Source: PALSA-600 sp963842335 (GTDB lineage Bacteria; Actinomycetota; Thermoleophilia; Gaiellales; Gaiellaceae). Taken from it: a stretch of DNA of 9,193 nt. The translations under genes were made by a program, and so were the position numbers. The notes beneath the pieces are model-generated. The model saw only the letters and a program-made list of their open reading frames with translations, was not told where the DNA came from and made no database searches. Each line of letters opens with the position of its first letter. Within the stretch, counting starts at the first letter, position 1. Shown here piece after piece: positions 1 through 6,225 of this stretch. The stretch lies in contig CAWJGF010000032.1 of NCBI GenBank assembly GCA_963842335.1, positions 1 to 9,193 on the forward strand. The letters are read 5' to 3'.

Positions 1-17
1 CTCGGATCGAACGCCTA

Positions 18-56
18 ACTCGCGAATCTGGTTCGGCTGCGCCGAATCAGGTTCGC
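18..56. repeat. REP-like hairpin repeat, copy 1 (left flank of RAYT 1)
   Basis: This 39-bp stretch is identical to 578-616. It contains a left arm GCGAATCTGGTTCGGC (22-37), a TGC loop (38-40) and a right arm GCCGAATCAGGTTCGC (41-56). All 16 positions pair if two G-U wobbles are allowed. It can also be read as two direct copies of the near-palindromic 13-mer CGAATCWGGTTCG, at 23-35 and 43-55, exactly 20 bp apart. Its position beside a Y1 transposase gene makes a REP-type (transposase-associated) repeat likely. That role is inferred from the arrangement. Confidence 0.85.
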
Positions 57-62
57 TGAGGA

Positions 63-93
63 TGAATCTGATTCGCGAAGCGAACCAGATTCA
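63..93. repeat. Inverted pair of the same 13-mer unit (hairpin)
   Basis: The left arm GAATCTGATTCGC (64-76), GAA loop (77-79) and right arm GCGAACCAGATTC (80-92) form a 13-bp hairpin with one mismatch. The arms are diverged units of the flanking repeat. Unit starts at 23, 43 and 63 keep an exact 20-bp period. A fourth, inverted unit begins at 81. The array lies upstream of the RAYT start at 149, so it could be a recognition or control site for that protein (inference). Confidence 0.75.
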
Positions 94-148
94 CGAGTTT
101 CACAGTTGCGTTGCAGATCGCGGCAGGGTTCGTCGGCAACCTGGAGAG

Positions 149-637
149 ATGCGCCCGACGCACGCAGGAACGTTCCACGTGACCGCACGGTCGATCGCGG
201 AGGAGCACATCTTCCGAGACCACCGCGACTATCACCACGGCATCCAGATCATCGTCGAGCTGGTCACCGAGGGATACCTGGTCTGCCATGGCTTCTGTTT
301 CATGCCGACGCACTACCACCTCATCGCATCTTTCGAGGAGGACAAGCTCGCACCGGCGGTGCGGCGCTTGAACCGGCGGTACGCCGGCGGCTTCAATCGG
401 CGGCACGACCGTCGCGGGCACGTGTTCGATTCCCCGTACACGGCCTCCGAGGTCGTGCAGGAAGGGCACGCGTACCGGCTGCCTGACTACGTCGCCGAGA
501 ACCCACCGCGACGGCCATGGCCGTGGAGCAGCTTCGACGTGCCGTTCTCCTTCGTTCAGCCGCTGCCGTGGGTCGAGACTCGCGAATCTGGTTCGGCTGC
601 GCCGAATCAGGTTCGCGTTAGAGAGCGCGCTTCATAA
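149..637 (+). CDS. REP-associated tyrosine transposase (RAYT), divergent copy
   Basis: This is a Y1 transposase of the IS200-like/RAYT superfamily (Pfam Y1_Tnp type), which nicks and rejoins single-stranded DNA at palindromes. With ATG 149 the protein has 162 residues. The N-terminal strand motif FHVTARS is at 9-15, the HUH metal motif HYH at 55-57 within FMPTHYHLI, and the probable nucleophile Tyr114 in PDYVAENP. The usual NPVRAGL segment is replaced by a shortened NPPRRPWPWSS, so the region after the tyrosine is atypical. The final residues, about 144-156, are encoded by repeat copy 2, and the last 20 bases overlap the 3' end of the convergent GNAT gene. ATG 149 is chosen because family homology begins there. 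GGAG lies just upstream but closer than ideal. ATG 62 is also in frame and would add 29 residues, partly encoded by the upstream hairpin. The family is clear; activity is unknown. Confidence 0.8.
   Translation: MRPTHAGTFHVTARSIAEEHIFRDHRDYHHGIQIIVELVTEGYLVCHGFCFMPTHYHLIASFEEDKLAPAVRRLNRRYAGGFNRRHDRRGHVFDSPYTASEVVQEGHAYRLPDYVAENPPRRPWPWSSFDVPFSFVQPLPWVETRESGSAAPNQVRVRERAS
578..616. repeat. REP-like hairpin repeat, copy 2 (right flank of RAYT 1)
   Basis: This is an exact 39-bp copy of 18-56, with arms at 582-597 and 601-616. It is translated in frame as the C-terminal part of RAYT 1. It also begins one base beyond the stop codon of the minus-strand GNAT gene (TAA at 620-618), so it ends the transcript of the E1/E2/GNAT operon. 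A stem-loop there could stabilise or terminate that mRNA. No U-tract follows, so a classical intrinsic terminator is not supported. Confidence 0.85.
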
Positions 638-1073
638 CAAGCCCGCCGTCCGATTCGCCGGCGGGCTCGAAGCCGTTGCGCTCGTAGAAGGCGACTGCAG
701 GCGAGTCCTTCTCCACCGACAGCGAGACAGAGGAATGACCGACCGCTTTCGCCTTCCCGAGCAGCGCATCGAGCAGCTCCTGCCCCACGCCGTGGCGGCG
801 GCGCGACGGGACGACGGAGATCGACAGCTCCGGTGTCTGCTCGTCGACGAAGCCGTAGCCGGGCTCGCCGGCGGTGAAGAGCCTGAACCACGCGGCCCCC
901 ACACGGTTGCCGGTTTCATGGGCGACGAGCGACAGGTCGCCGGCGCGGCCCCAGTTGTCCACGTAGCGGGTGAGTGGAATGTCGGCGTCGAGCGCGTTCA
1001 CCCGCCAGGCATACGCGTGCGCGAGCATCGAGCGCATGAAGGGAACGTCGGCGAACGAGCCGTTGCGGATCAC
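618..1073 (-). CDS. GNAT family N-acetyltransferase
   Basis: This 151-residue protein has a single GNAT (Gcn5-related) fold, which transfers an acyl group from acyl-CoA to an amine. The acetyl-CoA pyrophosphate-binding motif is RRHGVG at residues 92-97, on the strand/helix that starts with LSISVVPSRRR. The C-terminal AFYERNGFEPAGE (128-140) is the typical last-strand motif of the family. The GTG start at 1073 shares bases with the E2 stop codon (GTGA), so translation is probably coupled to E2 and the gene is the last in the dehydrogenase operon. A longer reading frame exists upstream, but it is the shadow of E2. The substrate cannot be read from the sequence; protein or small-molecule amine acetylation are both possible. 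The gene ends one base before the repeat hairpin at 578-616. Confidence 0.85.
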   Translation of the reverse strand: MIRNGSFADVPFMRSMLAHAYAWRVNALDADIPLTRYVDNWGRAGDLSLVAHETGNRVGAAWFRLFTAGEPGYGFVDEQTPELSISVVPSRRRHGVGQELLDALLGKAKAVGHSSVSLSVEKDSPAVAFYERNGFEPAGESDGGLVMKRAL

Positions 1074-2257
1074 AACGCCAGCGCGGGCTCTTCCACGAAC
1101 TGCTTGACGGTGCGCAGGAAGTCCGCACCCTCTGCCCCATCCACAGCGCGATGGTCGACGGTCAGCGTCATGCTCATCATCGGCCGGACCGTTACTTCCC
1201 CTTCGCGGGCAACGGGCGTGTCCAGTGTCGCTCCGACGGCCAGGATCGCCGCCTGCGGTGGATTGAGCACCGCCACGAACTGCTCGATACCGAACATGCC
1301 GAGGTTGGAGATGGTGAACGTGCCGTCCTCCAGATCCTGCGCCGTCAGCTTGCTTTCGCGCGCACGGCTCACAATATCGCCCCGTGCGGCAGCGAGCTCT
1401 GCGAGCGTGAGGCGCTCGACGCTGCGCACCACCGGCACGACGAGCCCCTGTGGCGCGGCCACCGCGATCCCGACGTTCGCCGTCGGGAACTTCAGCAGCG
1501 CGTCCTCGGTGTACTGCACGTTCACGCCGCGGTGCCGCATCAGCGCGTGCGCGCACACCTTGGCGAGCAGGTCGGTGACCGTGACGCGCACGTCGGGGTT
1601 CAGCTCGCGGGCGGCGGCGACGAGCTCGTTCGCGCGGGTCATGTCGGCGCTCACCGTGAGCTGGAAGACGGGCGCCTGCCACGCGGCGGTGAGCCGGCGG
1701 GCGATCGTCTTGCGGATGTTCGTCAGCGGAACGGACTCGATCTCGCCCGTCGGGACGGCAGCCGGGGCCGGAGCAGCGACCTGGCCGCGCTCCACGTCCT
1801 CGGCGACGATGCGGCCCTCGGGGCCGGTGCCCCGCAGCGCACGCAGATCGATCCCGCGCTCACGGGCGATCCTTCTGGCCAAGGGAGAGGCTTTGATGCG
1901 GCCGCCGTTGCTGCTCGCAGGGGTGTCTGCAGGCTTGGCGGGAACCTCGCGAATCTGGTTCGGCTTCGCCGAATCAGGTTCGGTCTTCGGTGCGGGCGCC
2001 TCGGGCGCTTTGACCTCTTCCCCGGCCTCGCCGATGTAGGCGATCGTCTGGCCCACGGGTGCCTCGCCGGACGGGAGCACGATCTTCAGCAGCACTCCGG
2101 CGAAGTCGGACTCGACCTCCTGCGTGACCTTGTCGGTGTCGACCTCGAAGAGCGGCTCACCCTTCTCGACCGTCTCGCCCTCCGACTTCAACCACTTGTT
2201 GACCGTCCCGGCTTCCATGCCTTGACCGAGGCGCGGGAGCTTGACCTCGTTCGCCAT
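1070..2257 (-). CDS. 2-oxoacid dehydrogenase E2, dihydrolipoamide acyltransferase
   Basis: This is the E2 core of a pyruvate/acetoin/branched-chain 2-oxoacid dehydrogenase. It moves the acyl group from E1 through lipoyl-lysine to CoA. The 395-residue protein has one lipoyl domain (about 3-78, lipoyl Lys43 in DTDKVT), a linker (about 79-119), a peripheral subunit-binding domain (about 121-158, ASPLARRIARERGIDL and GTGPEGRI), a second Ala/Pro linker, and the catalytic domain (about 175-395). The active-site motif is DHRAVDG, with His369 and Asp373. Residues 93-104 of the first linker are encoded by a palindromic repeat (1946-1982) nearly identical to the RAYT 1 flanking repeats. ATG 2257 shares one base with the E1-beta stop codon (TAATG), and the stop overlaps the GNAT start. 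Substrate specificity (pyruvate, acetoin or branched-chain) is not decided by the sequence. Confidence 0.93.
   Translation of the reverse strand: MANEVKLPRLGQGMEAGTVNKWLKSEGETVEKGEPLFEVDTDKVTQEVESDFAGVLLKIVLPSGEAPVGQTIAYIGEAGEEVKAPEAPAPKTEPDSAKPNQIREVPAKPADTPASSNGGRIKASPLARRIARERGIDLRALRGTGPEGRIVAEDVERGQVAAPAPAAVPTGEIESVPLTNIRKTIARRLTAAWQAPVFQLTVSADMTRANELVAAARELNPDVRVTVTDLLAKVCAHALMRHRGVNVQYTEDALLKFPTANVGIAVAAPQGLVVPVVRSVERLTLAELAAARGDIVSRARESKLTAQDLEDGTFTISNLGMFGIEQFVAVLNPPQAAILAVGATLDTPVAREGEVTVRPMMSMTLTVDHRAVDGAEGADFLRTVKQFVEEPALAL
1946..1982. repeat. REP-like hairpin repeat, copy 3, inside the E2 coding sequence
   Basis: This copy differs from 19-55 mainly in the loop (TTC in place of TGC). 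Its arms are GCGAATCTGGTTCGGC (1949-1964) and GCCGAATCAGGTTCG (1968-1982). The two 13-mer units start at 1950 and 1970, keeping the 20-bp period. On the minus strand it is read in frame as EPDSAKPNQIRE, in the flexible linker after the E2 lipoyl domain. The reading frame is intact on both sides. Confidence 0.85.
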
Positions 2258-3237
2258 TACTGTTTCCCGACGGTCCGGCGGATCGCTGCGAGGACGTCGT
2301 CCGCGTTCGGGACGACGAACTGCTCCATCACCGGCGCGAAGGCCAGCGGTGCGAACTTGGCGCCGACACGCTCGATCGGCGCGTCGAGGTAGTCGAAAGC
2401 CTGGTACTGCAGCACCGCGGTCACCTCGGCGCCGAAGCCCATGCGCGTGACGGCCTCGTGCGCGACGACGACGCGGTTCGTCTTCTTCACGCTCTCGACG
2501 AGCGCAGACTCGTCGAGCGGCTGCAGGGTGCGCGGGTCGATGACCTCGACGGAGATCCCCTCCTCCGCAGCACGCTCGGCCGCTTCGACCGAGCGGTGCA
2601 CGAGCGGGCCGATCGCGATCACGGTCACGTCGGTGCCTTCGCGGATCGTGCGCGCCTTGCCGAGCGGGATCGGCTCGAGCTCGTCCGGAACGTTTCCCTT
2701 CACCGGATAGAGCAGCCGGTGCTCGAAGAAGATCACGGGGTTGTCGTCGTAGATCGACGACCAGAGCAGACCGCGCACGTCCTCCGGGGTGGAGGGATAG
2801 GCGACCTTGAGCCCCGGAACGTGCACGAGCCACGCTTCGAGCTGCTGAGCGTGCTGGGCGCCCGGCGACCAGCCGGCACCGCCCTGCGTGCGGATCGTCA
2901 GCGGCACCTTGACCTGGCCGCCCGACATGTAGCGGTGCTTGGCCGCCTGGTTGACGATCTGCTCGAGCGAGAGCGTCAGGAAGTCCTCGTACATGATCTC
3001 GACGACCGGCCGCATGCCCGCCATCGCCGCGCCGATGCCGGCGCCGACGATCGCCATCTCGGAGATCGGCGTGTTGCGCACGCGCTCCGGGCCGAACTCG
3101 TCGAGGAGCCCCTGCGTGACGCCCATCGAGCCGCCCATCTCGGCGATGTCCTCGCCCATGATGAAGATGTCGTCGTCCTTGCGCATCGCGCCGGCGAGCG
3201 CGTCGCGGACGGCCTCGCGGTAGGTGATCTCAGGCAT
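2257..3237 (-). CDS. 2-oxoacid dehydrogenase E1 component, beta subunit
   Basis: This is the beta subunit of the heterotetrameric, thiamine-diphosphate-dependent E1 that decarboxylates a 2-oxoacid (or cleaves acetoin) and reductively acylates the lipoyl group of E2. At 326 residues it has the normal family length. The N-terminal pyrimidine-binding domain starts MPEITYREAVRDAL and holds the conserved cofactor-activating glutamate Glu60 in NTPISE. The GAQHAQQLEAWLVHVPGLKV segment and the C-terminal transketolase-type domain with DPRTLQPLD are both present. ATG 3237 overlaps the end of E1-alpha by 8 bp, and the stop overlaps the E2 start by one base. Tight coupling along the operon is therefore likely. 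Confidence 0.94.
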   Translation of the reverse strand: MPEITYREAVRDALAGAMRKDDDIFIMGEDIAEMGGSMGVTQGLLDEFGPERVRNTPISEMAIVGAGIGAAMAGMRPVVEIMYEDFLTLSLEQIVNQAAKHRYMSGGQVKVPLTIRTQGGAGWSPGAQHAQQLEAWLVHVPGLKVAYPSTPEDVRGLLWSSIYDDNPVIFFEHRLLYPVKGNVPDELEPIPLGKARTIREGTDVTVIAIGPLVHRSVEAAERAAEEGISVEVIDPRTLQPLDESALVESVKKTNRVVVAHEAVTRMGFGAEVTAVLQYQAFDYLDAPIERVGAKFAPLAFAPVMEQFVVPNADDVLAAIRRTVGKQ

Positions 3238-4174
3238 AGACGTTCTTCAACGCGTCTTCGGGCTGCGGATCGGTGCCGTTCTGCGCGAATTCGAGCGCGG
3301 CGTCGACGATCTCGTGCGCCTGCGCGTCGAAGCTGTCGAACTCCTCGTCCGCGAGGCTGAGCCGGTTGCGCAGCCGCTTGATCGGATCGTGCTCGGCGGC
3401 CTCCTCACGGTCTTCCTTCGACCGGTAGACCTGCGGGTCGCCGATGTAGTGGCCGTGCATGCGGTAGGTCTCGACGTCGACGAAGACCGGCCCCTCGCCC
3501 GAGCGCGCGAACTCGAGCGCCTCGTGGGCGGCTTCGAAGACGGCTTCGACATCCTGGCCGTCGACCTTGATCGAGCGCATGTCGAATGCGAGCGCGCGCT
3601 TCGACATGTCGTCCCACACCGGCGAGTGCTGCCAGCCCGGCGTCGACTCGGCCCAGTGGTTGTTCTCGCAGACGAACACCGTCTTCGTCTTCCAGAGCTG
3701 CGCGAGGTTGAGCGACTCGTGGAAGGTGCCGATGTTCGTCGTGCCGTCGCCGAAGAACGCGAGCGCGACCCGCGGCTCGTCGCGCAGCTTGTACGCGAGC
3801 CCCGCGCCGGTGACGGCCGGCAGGCCGCCGCCGATCACGGCGTTGGCCCCGTAGTTGCCGCGCTCGACGTCGTAGAGATGCATCGAGCCGCCGTAGCCGT
3901 GCGAGCAGCCCTCGATCTTTCCGTACAGCTCGGCCATGACCGCGTTCGGGTGCGTCCCGCGCGCAAGCGTGTGTCCGTGGGCGCGGTGCGTGGAGGCGAA
4001 CGTGTCGCCGTCCTCCATCGCCTGGCAGACCCCGACCGCCACCGCCTCCTGGCCGATCGCGACGTGCAGGAAGCCCGGCAGTTCGCCCGCGCGGAACTGC
4101 TCCTCCACCTTCTCCTCGAAGCGCCGGATGAGGAGCATCTCGCGCAGGAAATCCCGCAGCGTCTCCTCATTCAA
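3230..4174 (-). CDS. 2-oxoacid dehydrogenase E1 component, alpha subunit
   Basis: This subunit carries the thiamine-diphosphate/Mg binding motif, GDGTTN starting at residue 142 and ending with NN at 171-172, the usual spacing of about 30 residues. MHGHYIGDPQVYRSKED (239-255) is the E1-alpha loop region, in a form that resembles acetoin- and pyruvate-dehydrogenase types. TTG 4174 is chosen, giving 314 residues. An AGAGGAAA Shine-Dalgarno-like stretch lies about 8 bases upstream, and family homology (ETLRDFLREMLLIRRFEEKV) starts there. ATG 4228 and 4255 are in frame, but they would overlap the divergent gene at 4227 and add unconserved sequence. This is the first gene of the operon E1-alpha/E1-beta/E2/GNAT. 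The E3 subunit must be supplied from elsewhere. Confidence 0.92.
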   Translation of the reverse strand: MNEETLRDFLREMLLIRRFEEKVEEQFRAGELPGFLHVAIGQEAVAVGVCQAMEDGDTFASTHRAHGHTLARGTHPNAVMAELYGKIEGCSHGYGGSMHLYDVERGNYGANAVIGGGLPAVTGAGLAYKLRDEPRVALAFFGDGTTNIGTFHESLNLAQLWKTKTVFVCENNHWAESTPGWQHSPVWDDMSKRALAFDMRSIKVDGQDVEAVFEAAHEALEFARSGEGPVFVDVETYRMHGHYIGDPQVYRSKEDREEAAEHDPIKRLRNRLSLADEEFDSFDAQAHEIVDAALEFAQNGTDPQPEDALKNVYA

Positions 4175-4210
4175 GGCGCGTTTCCTCTCGACCTTGGCCA
4201 AAGCTCCGGC

Positions 4211-4220
4211 AGTGTACGTT
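4211..4220. promoter_or_regulatory. Overlapping divergent -10 elements (E1 operon and 4227 gene)
   Basis: On the plus strand TACGTT (4215-4220) fits the TANNNT form and lies exactly 6 bases before ATG 4227. That gene has no visible Shine-Dalgarno sequence, which suggests a leaderless transcript. On the minus strand TACACT (4216-4211) also fits TANNNT and would start a leader of about 30 bases before the E1-alpha TTG at 4174. The two hexamers share two bases, so firing could be mutually exclusive. No convincing -35 hexamers are visible. Confidence 0.4.
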
Positions 4221-4226
4221 TTGAAC

Positions 4227-4859
4227 ATGAGCGTCGCGCGGCAGTGGAAAGTCATTGGATCCGAGTTGCCCGACTCGTGGGCGCGCGCCTCGCTCCGGCT
4301 CGAATTGCACGATCGCGCTGCCGCCGACCAGGCCGCTGCAACGCTGGGCCCGACCGGCCCCTACCGCGTCTCGCCGACGATCCTGCAGTTTTCGGTCGCT
4401 CGCGACGGGAGCGCTCTCGGACCCCAAGGCATCACACGACTGCTCGCCCGCATCCCGAAGGGCACGCTGTCGCTGTCCAATTCGCAGGCTTCGCCCCGGC
4501 TCGAAGAGCGCGAGATCACCTCGCTCGTCGAGGGCTGGGACGCGGCGCTCGCCGGGCTGCCGTCCGACTGGAGCGATCTCTACGCCGAGATCGAGTTCAC
4601 GTCGAGCGACTACATCGAGCCGGCCGCCGTGCTGTGCATCCAGATGAACCCGCGCCGCGACGGCACGCGCGCCGCCTTCAACTTCCGTGCCGGCCGCCAG
4701 GCCGGCTACGGGGTGGCGCCCGGCATGGCGCGCCGCTGCTTCGAGCGCTGCGACGAGAAGGGGATCCGCGGCTCGATCAGCGTGCTGCGCGTGCTCAGCG
4801 ACACGCACCTCGTCGCGACTCAGGGCCCCGTTTGGCTCTCCGGCGGCAAGACGCTCTGA
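4227..4859 (+). CDS. Uncharacterised protein with two similar halves
   Basis: I do not recognise this 210-residue protein. It has no signal peptide or membrane segment and looks soluble. Residues about 12-85 and 110-187 appear to be two diverged copies of one unit. Each starts with LP and a Trp four residues on (ELPDSWARASLRLEL and GLPSDWSDLYAEIEF). Each then has an AA pair, an F-x-F/V strand, a P-x-G or PG plus Arg-rich helix, and a K-G turn leading to LSLS or GSISV. The offset is about 97-101 residues. ATG 4227 follows a TANNNT box by 6 bases. The stop TGA is one base before the amidase TTG, so the two are probably co-transcribed and coupled. A regulatory or substrate-binding partner for the amidase is possible but only guilt by association. 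Confidence 0.8.
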   Translation: MSVARQWKVIGSELPDSWARASLRLELHDRAAADQAAATLGPTGPYRVSPTILQFSVARDGSALGPQGITRLLARIPKGTLSLSNSQASPRLEEREITSLVEGWDAALAGLPSDWSDLYAEIEFTSSDYIEPAAVLCIQMNPRRDGTRAAFNFRAGRQAGYGVAPGMARRCFERCDEKGIRGSISVLRVLSDTHLVATQGPVWLSGGKTL

Positions 4860-4860
4860 G

Positions 4861-6225
4861 TTGACCGACGCCCTCGGCCTGGCGGCGCGCGTTCGCGACG
4901 GCGAGGTCTCGGCGCGAGAGCTGACGGAGGAGTCGATCGCGCGGATCGAGGCGACGAACCCGGAGCTCAACTTTCTCGTCACCGACTGCTTCGAGCAGGC
5001 ACTCGCAGCCGAGCCGCGCGATGGGCCGTTCAGCGGCGTGCCGATCCTCATCAAGGACCTGAACGAGACCGCGGGCGTGCGCACGACGTTCTCATCGCGC
5101 GCGTTCGCCGAGTACGTGCCGGTGAGCGACTCCGCGGTCGTGCGGCGCATCAAGGACGCGGGCTTCGTCGTGCTCGGGAAGTCGAACACGCCCGAGTTCG
5201 GGAGCACCGCCGTCACCGAGTCGACGCTGAACGGCGCGTGCCGCAACCCGTGGAGCCCGGAGCACACGCCGGGCGGCTCATCGGGCGGCGCAGCCGCGGC
5301 GGTCGCCGCCGGCGCGATGCCGCTGGCACAGGGCAGCGACGGCGGCGGCTCGATTCGCATTCCTGCGTCGTGCTGCGGGCTCTTCGGCATCAAGCCTTCG
5401 CGCGGCCGGGTCTCCCCCGCGCCGTATGTGAGCGGCTCGCTGGAGCTGTCGCAGAACGGGCCGCTCTCGGTGAGTGTCCGGGACGCCGCGGCGTTCCTCG
5501 ATGTGATCGCCGGGTACGAGCCGGGCGACGCGCACTGGGCGACGCCGCCGGAGCGGCCGTTCCTGGAGGAGGTCGGCGCCGACCCCGGCCGACTGCGGAT
5601 CGCGTTCACGACGGAACCGCCGATCCCGCACGAGATCGATCCGCGCGTCGTTGCCGTCGCCCGCTCCGCGGCGGACGCGCTCGCCGCGCTCGGTCACGAG
5701 GTGATCGAAGGAGGCCCGCAATGGTCGGACGAGGCGCTGCTCGGCGGCTTCGCGAAGATCTGGCAGGTCGGTCCGGCGATGTTCCCGCTCAGCGATCTCT
5801 CGCTGCTGGAGCCGCTCAACCGCGCACTCGCCGAGGCGGCACACGAGACCTCGAGCGTCGTCTTCGCGAGGGCCGTTGCCGCGCTCGAGCTCGCCGCGCG
5901 GCGGATCGTCTCGTTCTGGGACGACGTCGACATCGTGCTCACCCCCGGCCTCGGCAAGCTCCCCGTTCCGATCGGCTGGGTCTTCGAGCCGGACGACCCC
6001 TGGGAGCAGTTCCGCCGCGGCGGCGAGTTCACGCCGTTCACGCCCATCGTCAACGTGACCGGGCAGCCGGCCGCGATGGTGCCGTTCGACGTCGTCGAAG
6101 GCCTTCCGGTCGGCGTGCAGCTGATCGGCCCGCCGGACGGCGAGGCAATGCTCTTCCGCCTGGCCGCGCAGCTGGAGGAGGCCCATCCCTGGGCGCAGCG
6201 GCTGCTCAGCGCATCGCAGCGTTGA
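4861..6225 (+). CDS. Amidase signature (AS) family amidohydrolase
   Basis: This 454-residue serine amidase hydrolyses an amide bond with the Ser-cisSer-Lys triad of the AS family. Lys65 is in ILIKDLNET, Ser140/Ser141 in PGGSSGG (one is the cis-serine), and the nucleophile Ser164 in GSDGGGSIRIPAS. The segment after it (LFGIKPSRGRVSPAP, then NGPLSVSVRDAAAFLD) resembles stand-alone amidases such as the 6-aminohexanoate-cyclic-dimer hydrolase (NylA-like) branch. GatB and GatC are not nearby, so GatA of the tRNA amidotransferase is less likely. The start is TTG 4861, one base after the preceding stop; no good Shine-Dalgarno sequence is seen, which fits coupling. The 3' end overlaps argR by 20 bp tail to tail. 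The substrate is unknown. Confidence 0.9.
   Translation: MTDALGLAARVRDGEVSARELTEESIARIEATNPELNFLVTDCFEQALAAEPRDGPFSGVPILIKDLNETAGVRTTFSSRAFAEYVPVSDSAVVRRIKDAGFVVLGKSNTPEFGSTAVTESTLNGACRNPWSPEHTPGGSSGGAAAAVAAGAMPLAQGSDGGGSIRIPASCCGLFGIKPSRGRVSPAPYVSGSLELSQNGPLSVSVRDAAAFLDVIAGYEPGDAHWATPPERPFLEEVGADPGRLRIAFTTEPPIPHEIDPRVVAVARSAADALAALGHEVIEGGPQWSDEALLGGFAKIWQVGPAMFPLSDLSLLEPLNRALAEAAHETSSVVFARAVAALELAARRIVSFWDDVDIVLTPGLGKLPVPIGWVFEPDDPWEQFRRGGEFTPFTPIVNVTGQPAAMVPFDVVEGLPVGVQLIGPPDGEAMLFRLAAQLEEAHPWAQRLLSASQR

Larger units (their letters stand above)
18..616. mobile_element. RAYT 1 cassette bounded by 39-bp direct repeats
   Basis: A Y1/HUH transposase gene is enclosed by two identical 39-bp hairpin repeats in direct orientation (18-56 and 578-616, a 560-bp period). 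This matches a REP-transposase unit in which the single-copy gene is surrounded by the palindromes it is thought to act on. No target-site duplication can be judged because only 17 bases precede the left copy. It may be a domesticated locus rather than an active transposon. Confidence 0.6.

Noticed and set aside
18..93. CRISPR array
   Set aside because: Unit spacing is 20 bp with 5-7 bp gaps, units are near-palindromes, and no Cas genes are present.
578..616. Classical intrinsic terminator for the GNAT operon
   Set aside because: The stem is strong, but no U-tract follows on the minus strand, and the sequence is an exact copy of a repeat elsewhere.
1074..1682. N-terminal extension of the GNAT protein
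   Set aside because: It is an Arg/Ala-rich out-of-frame reading of E2. The GNAT fold begins at GTG 1073.
735..2392. Plus-strand open frames opposite GNAT and E2
   Set aside because: These are low-complexity shadows of well-supported minus-strand genes. No domain motifs are seen.
2258..2833. N-terminal extension of E2 into E1-beta
   Set aside because: The extension reads E1-beta out of frame. The lipoyl domain begins at ATG 2257 with the standard MANEVKLPRLGQGM motif.
3224..4864. Long plus-strand open frame opposite E1-alpha and running into the 4227 gene
   Set aside because: It has Arg/Asp/Leu-rich composition without any family motif, and it opposes a clear E1-alpha gene. It is a GC-rich antisense shadow.
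4861..6225. GatA subunit of the Glu-tRNA(Gln) amidotransferase
   Set aside because: No gatB or gatC is adjacent, and the region after the catalytic serine resembles stand-alone amidases.
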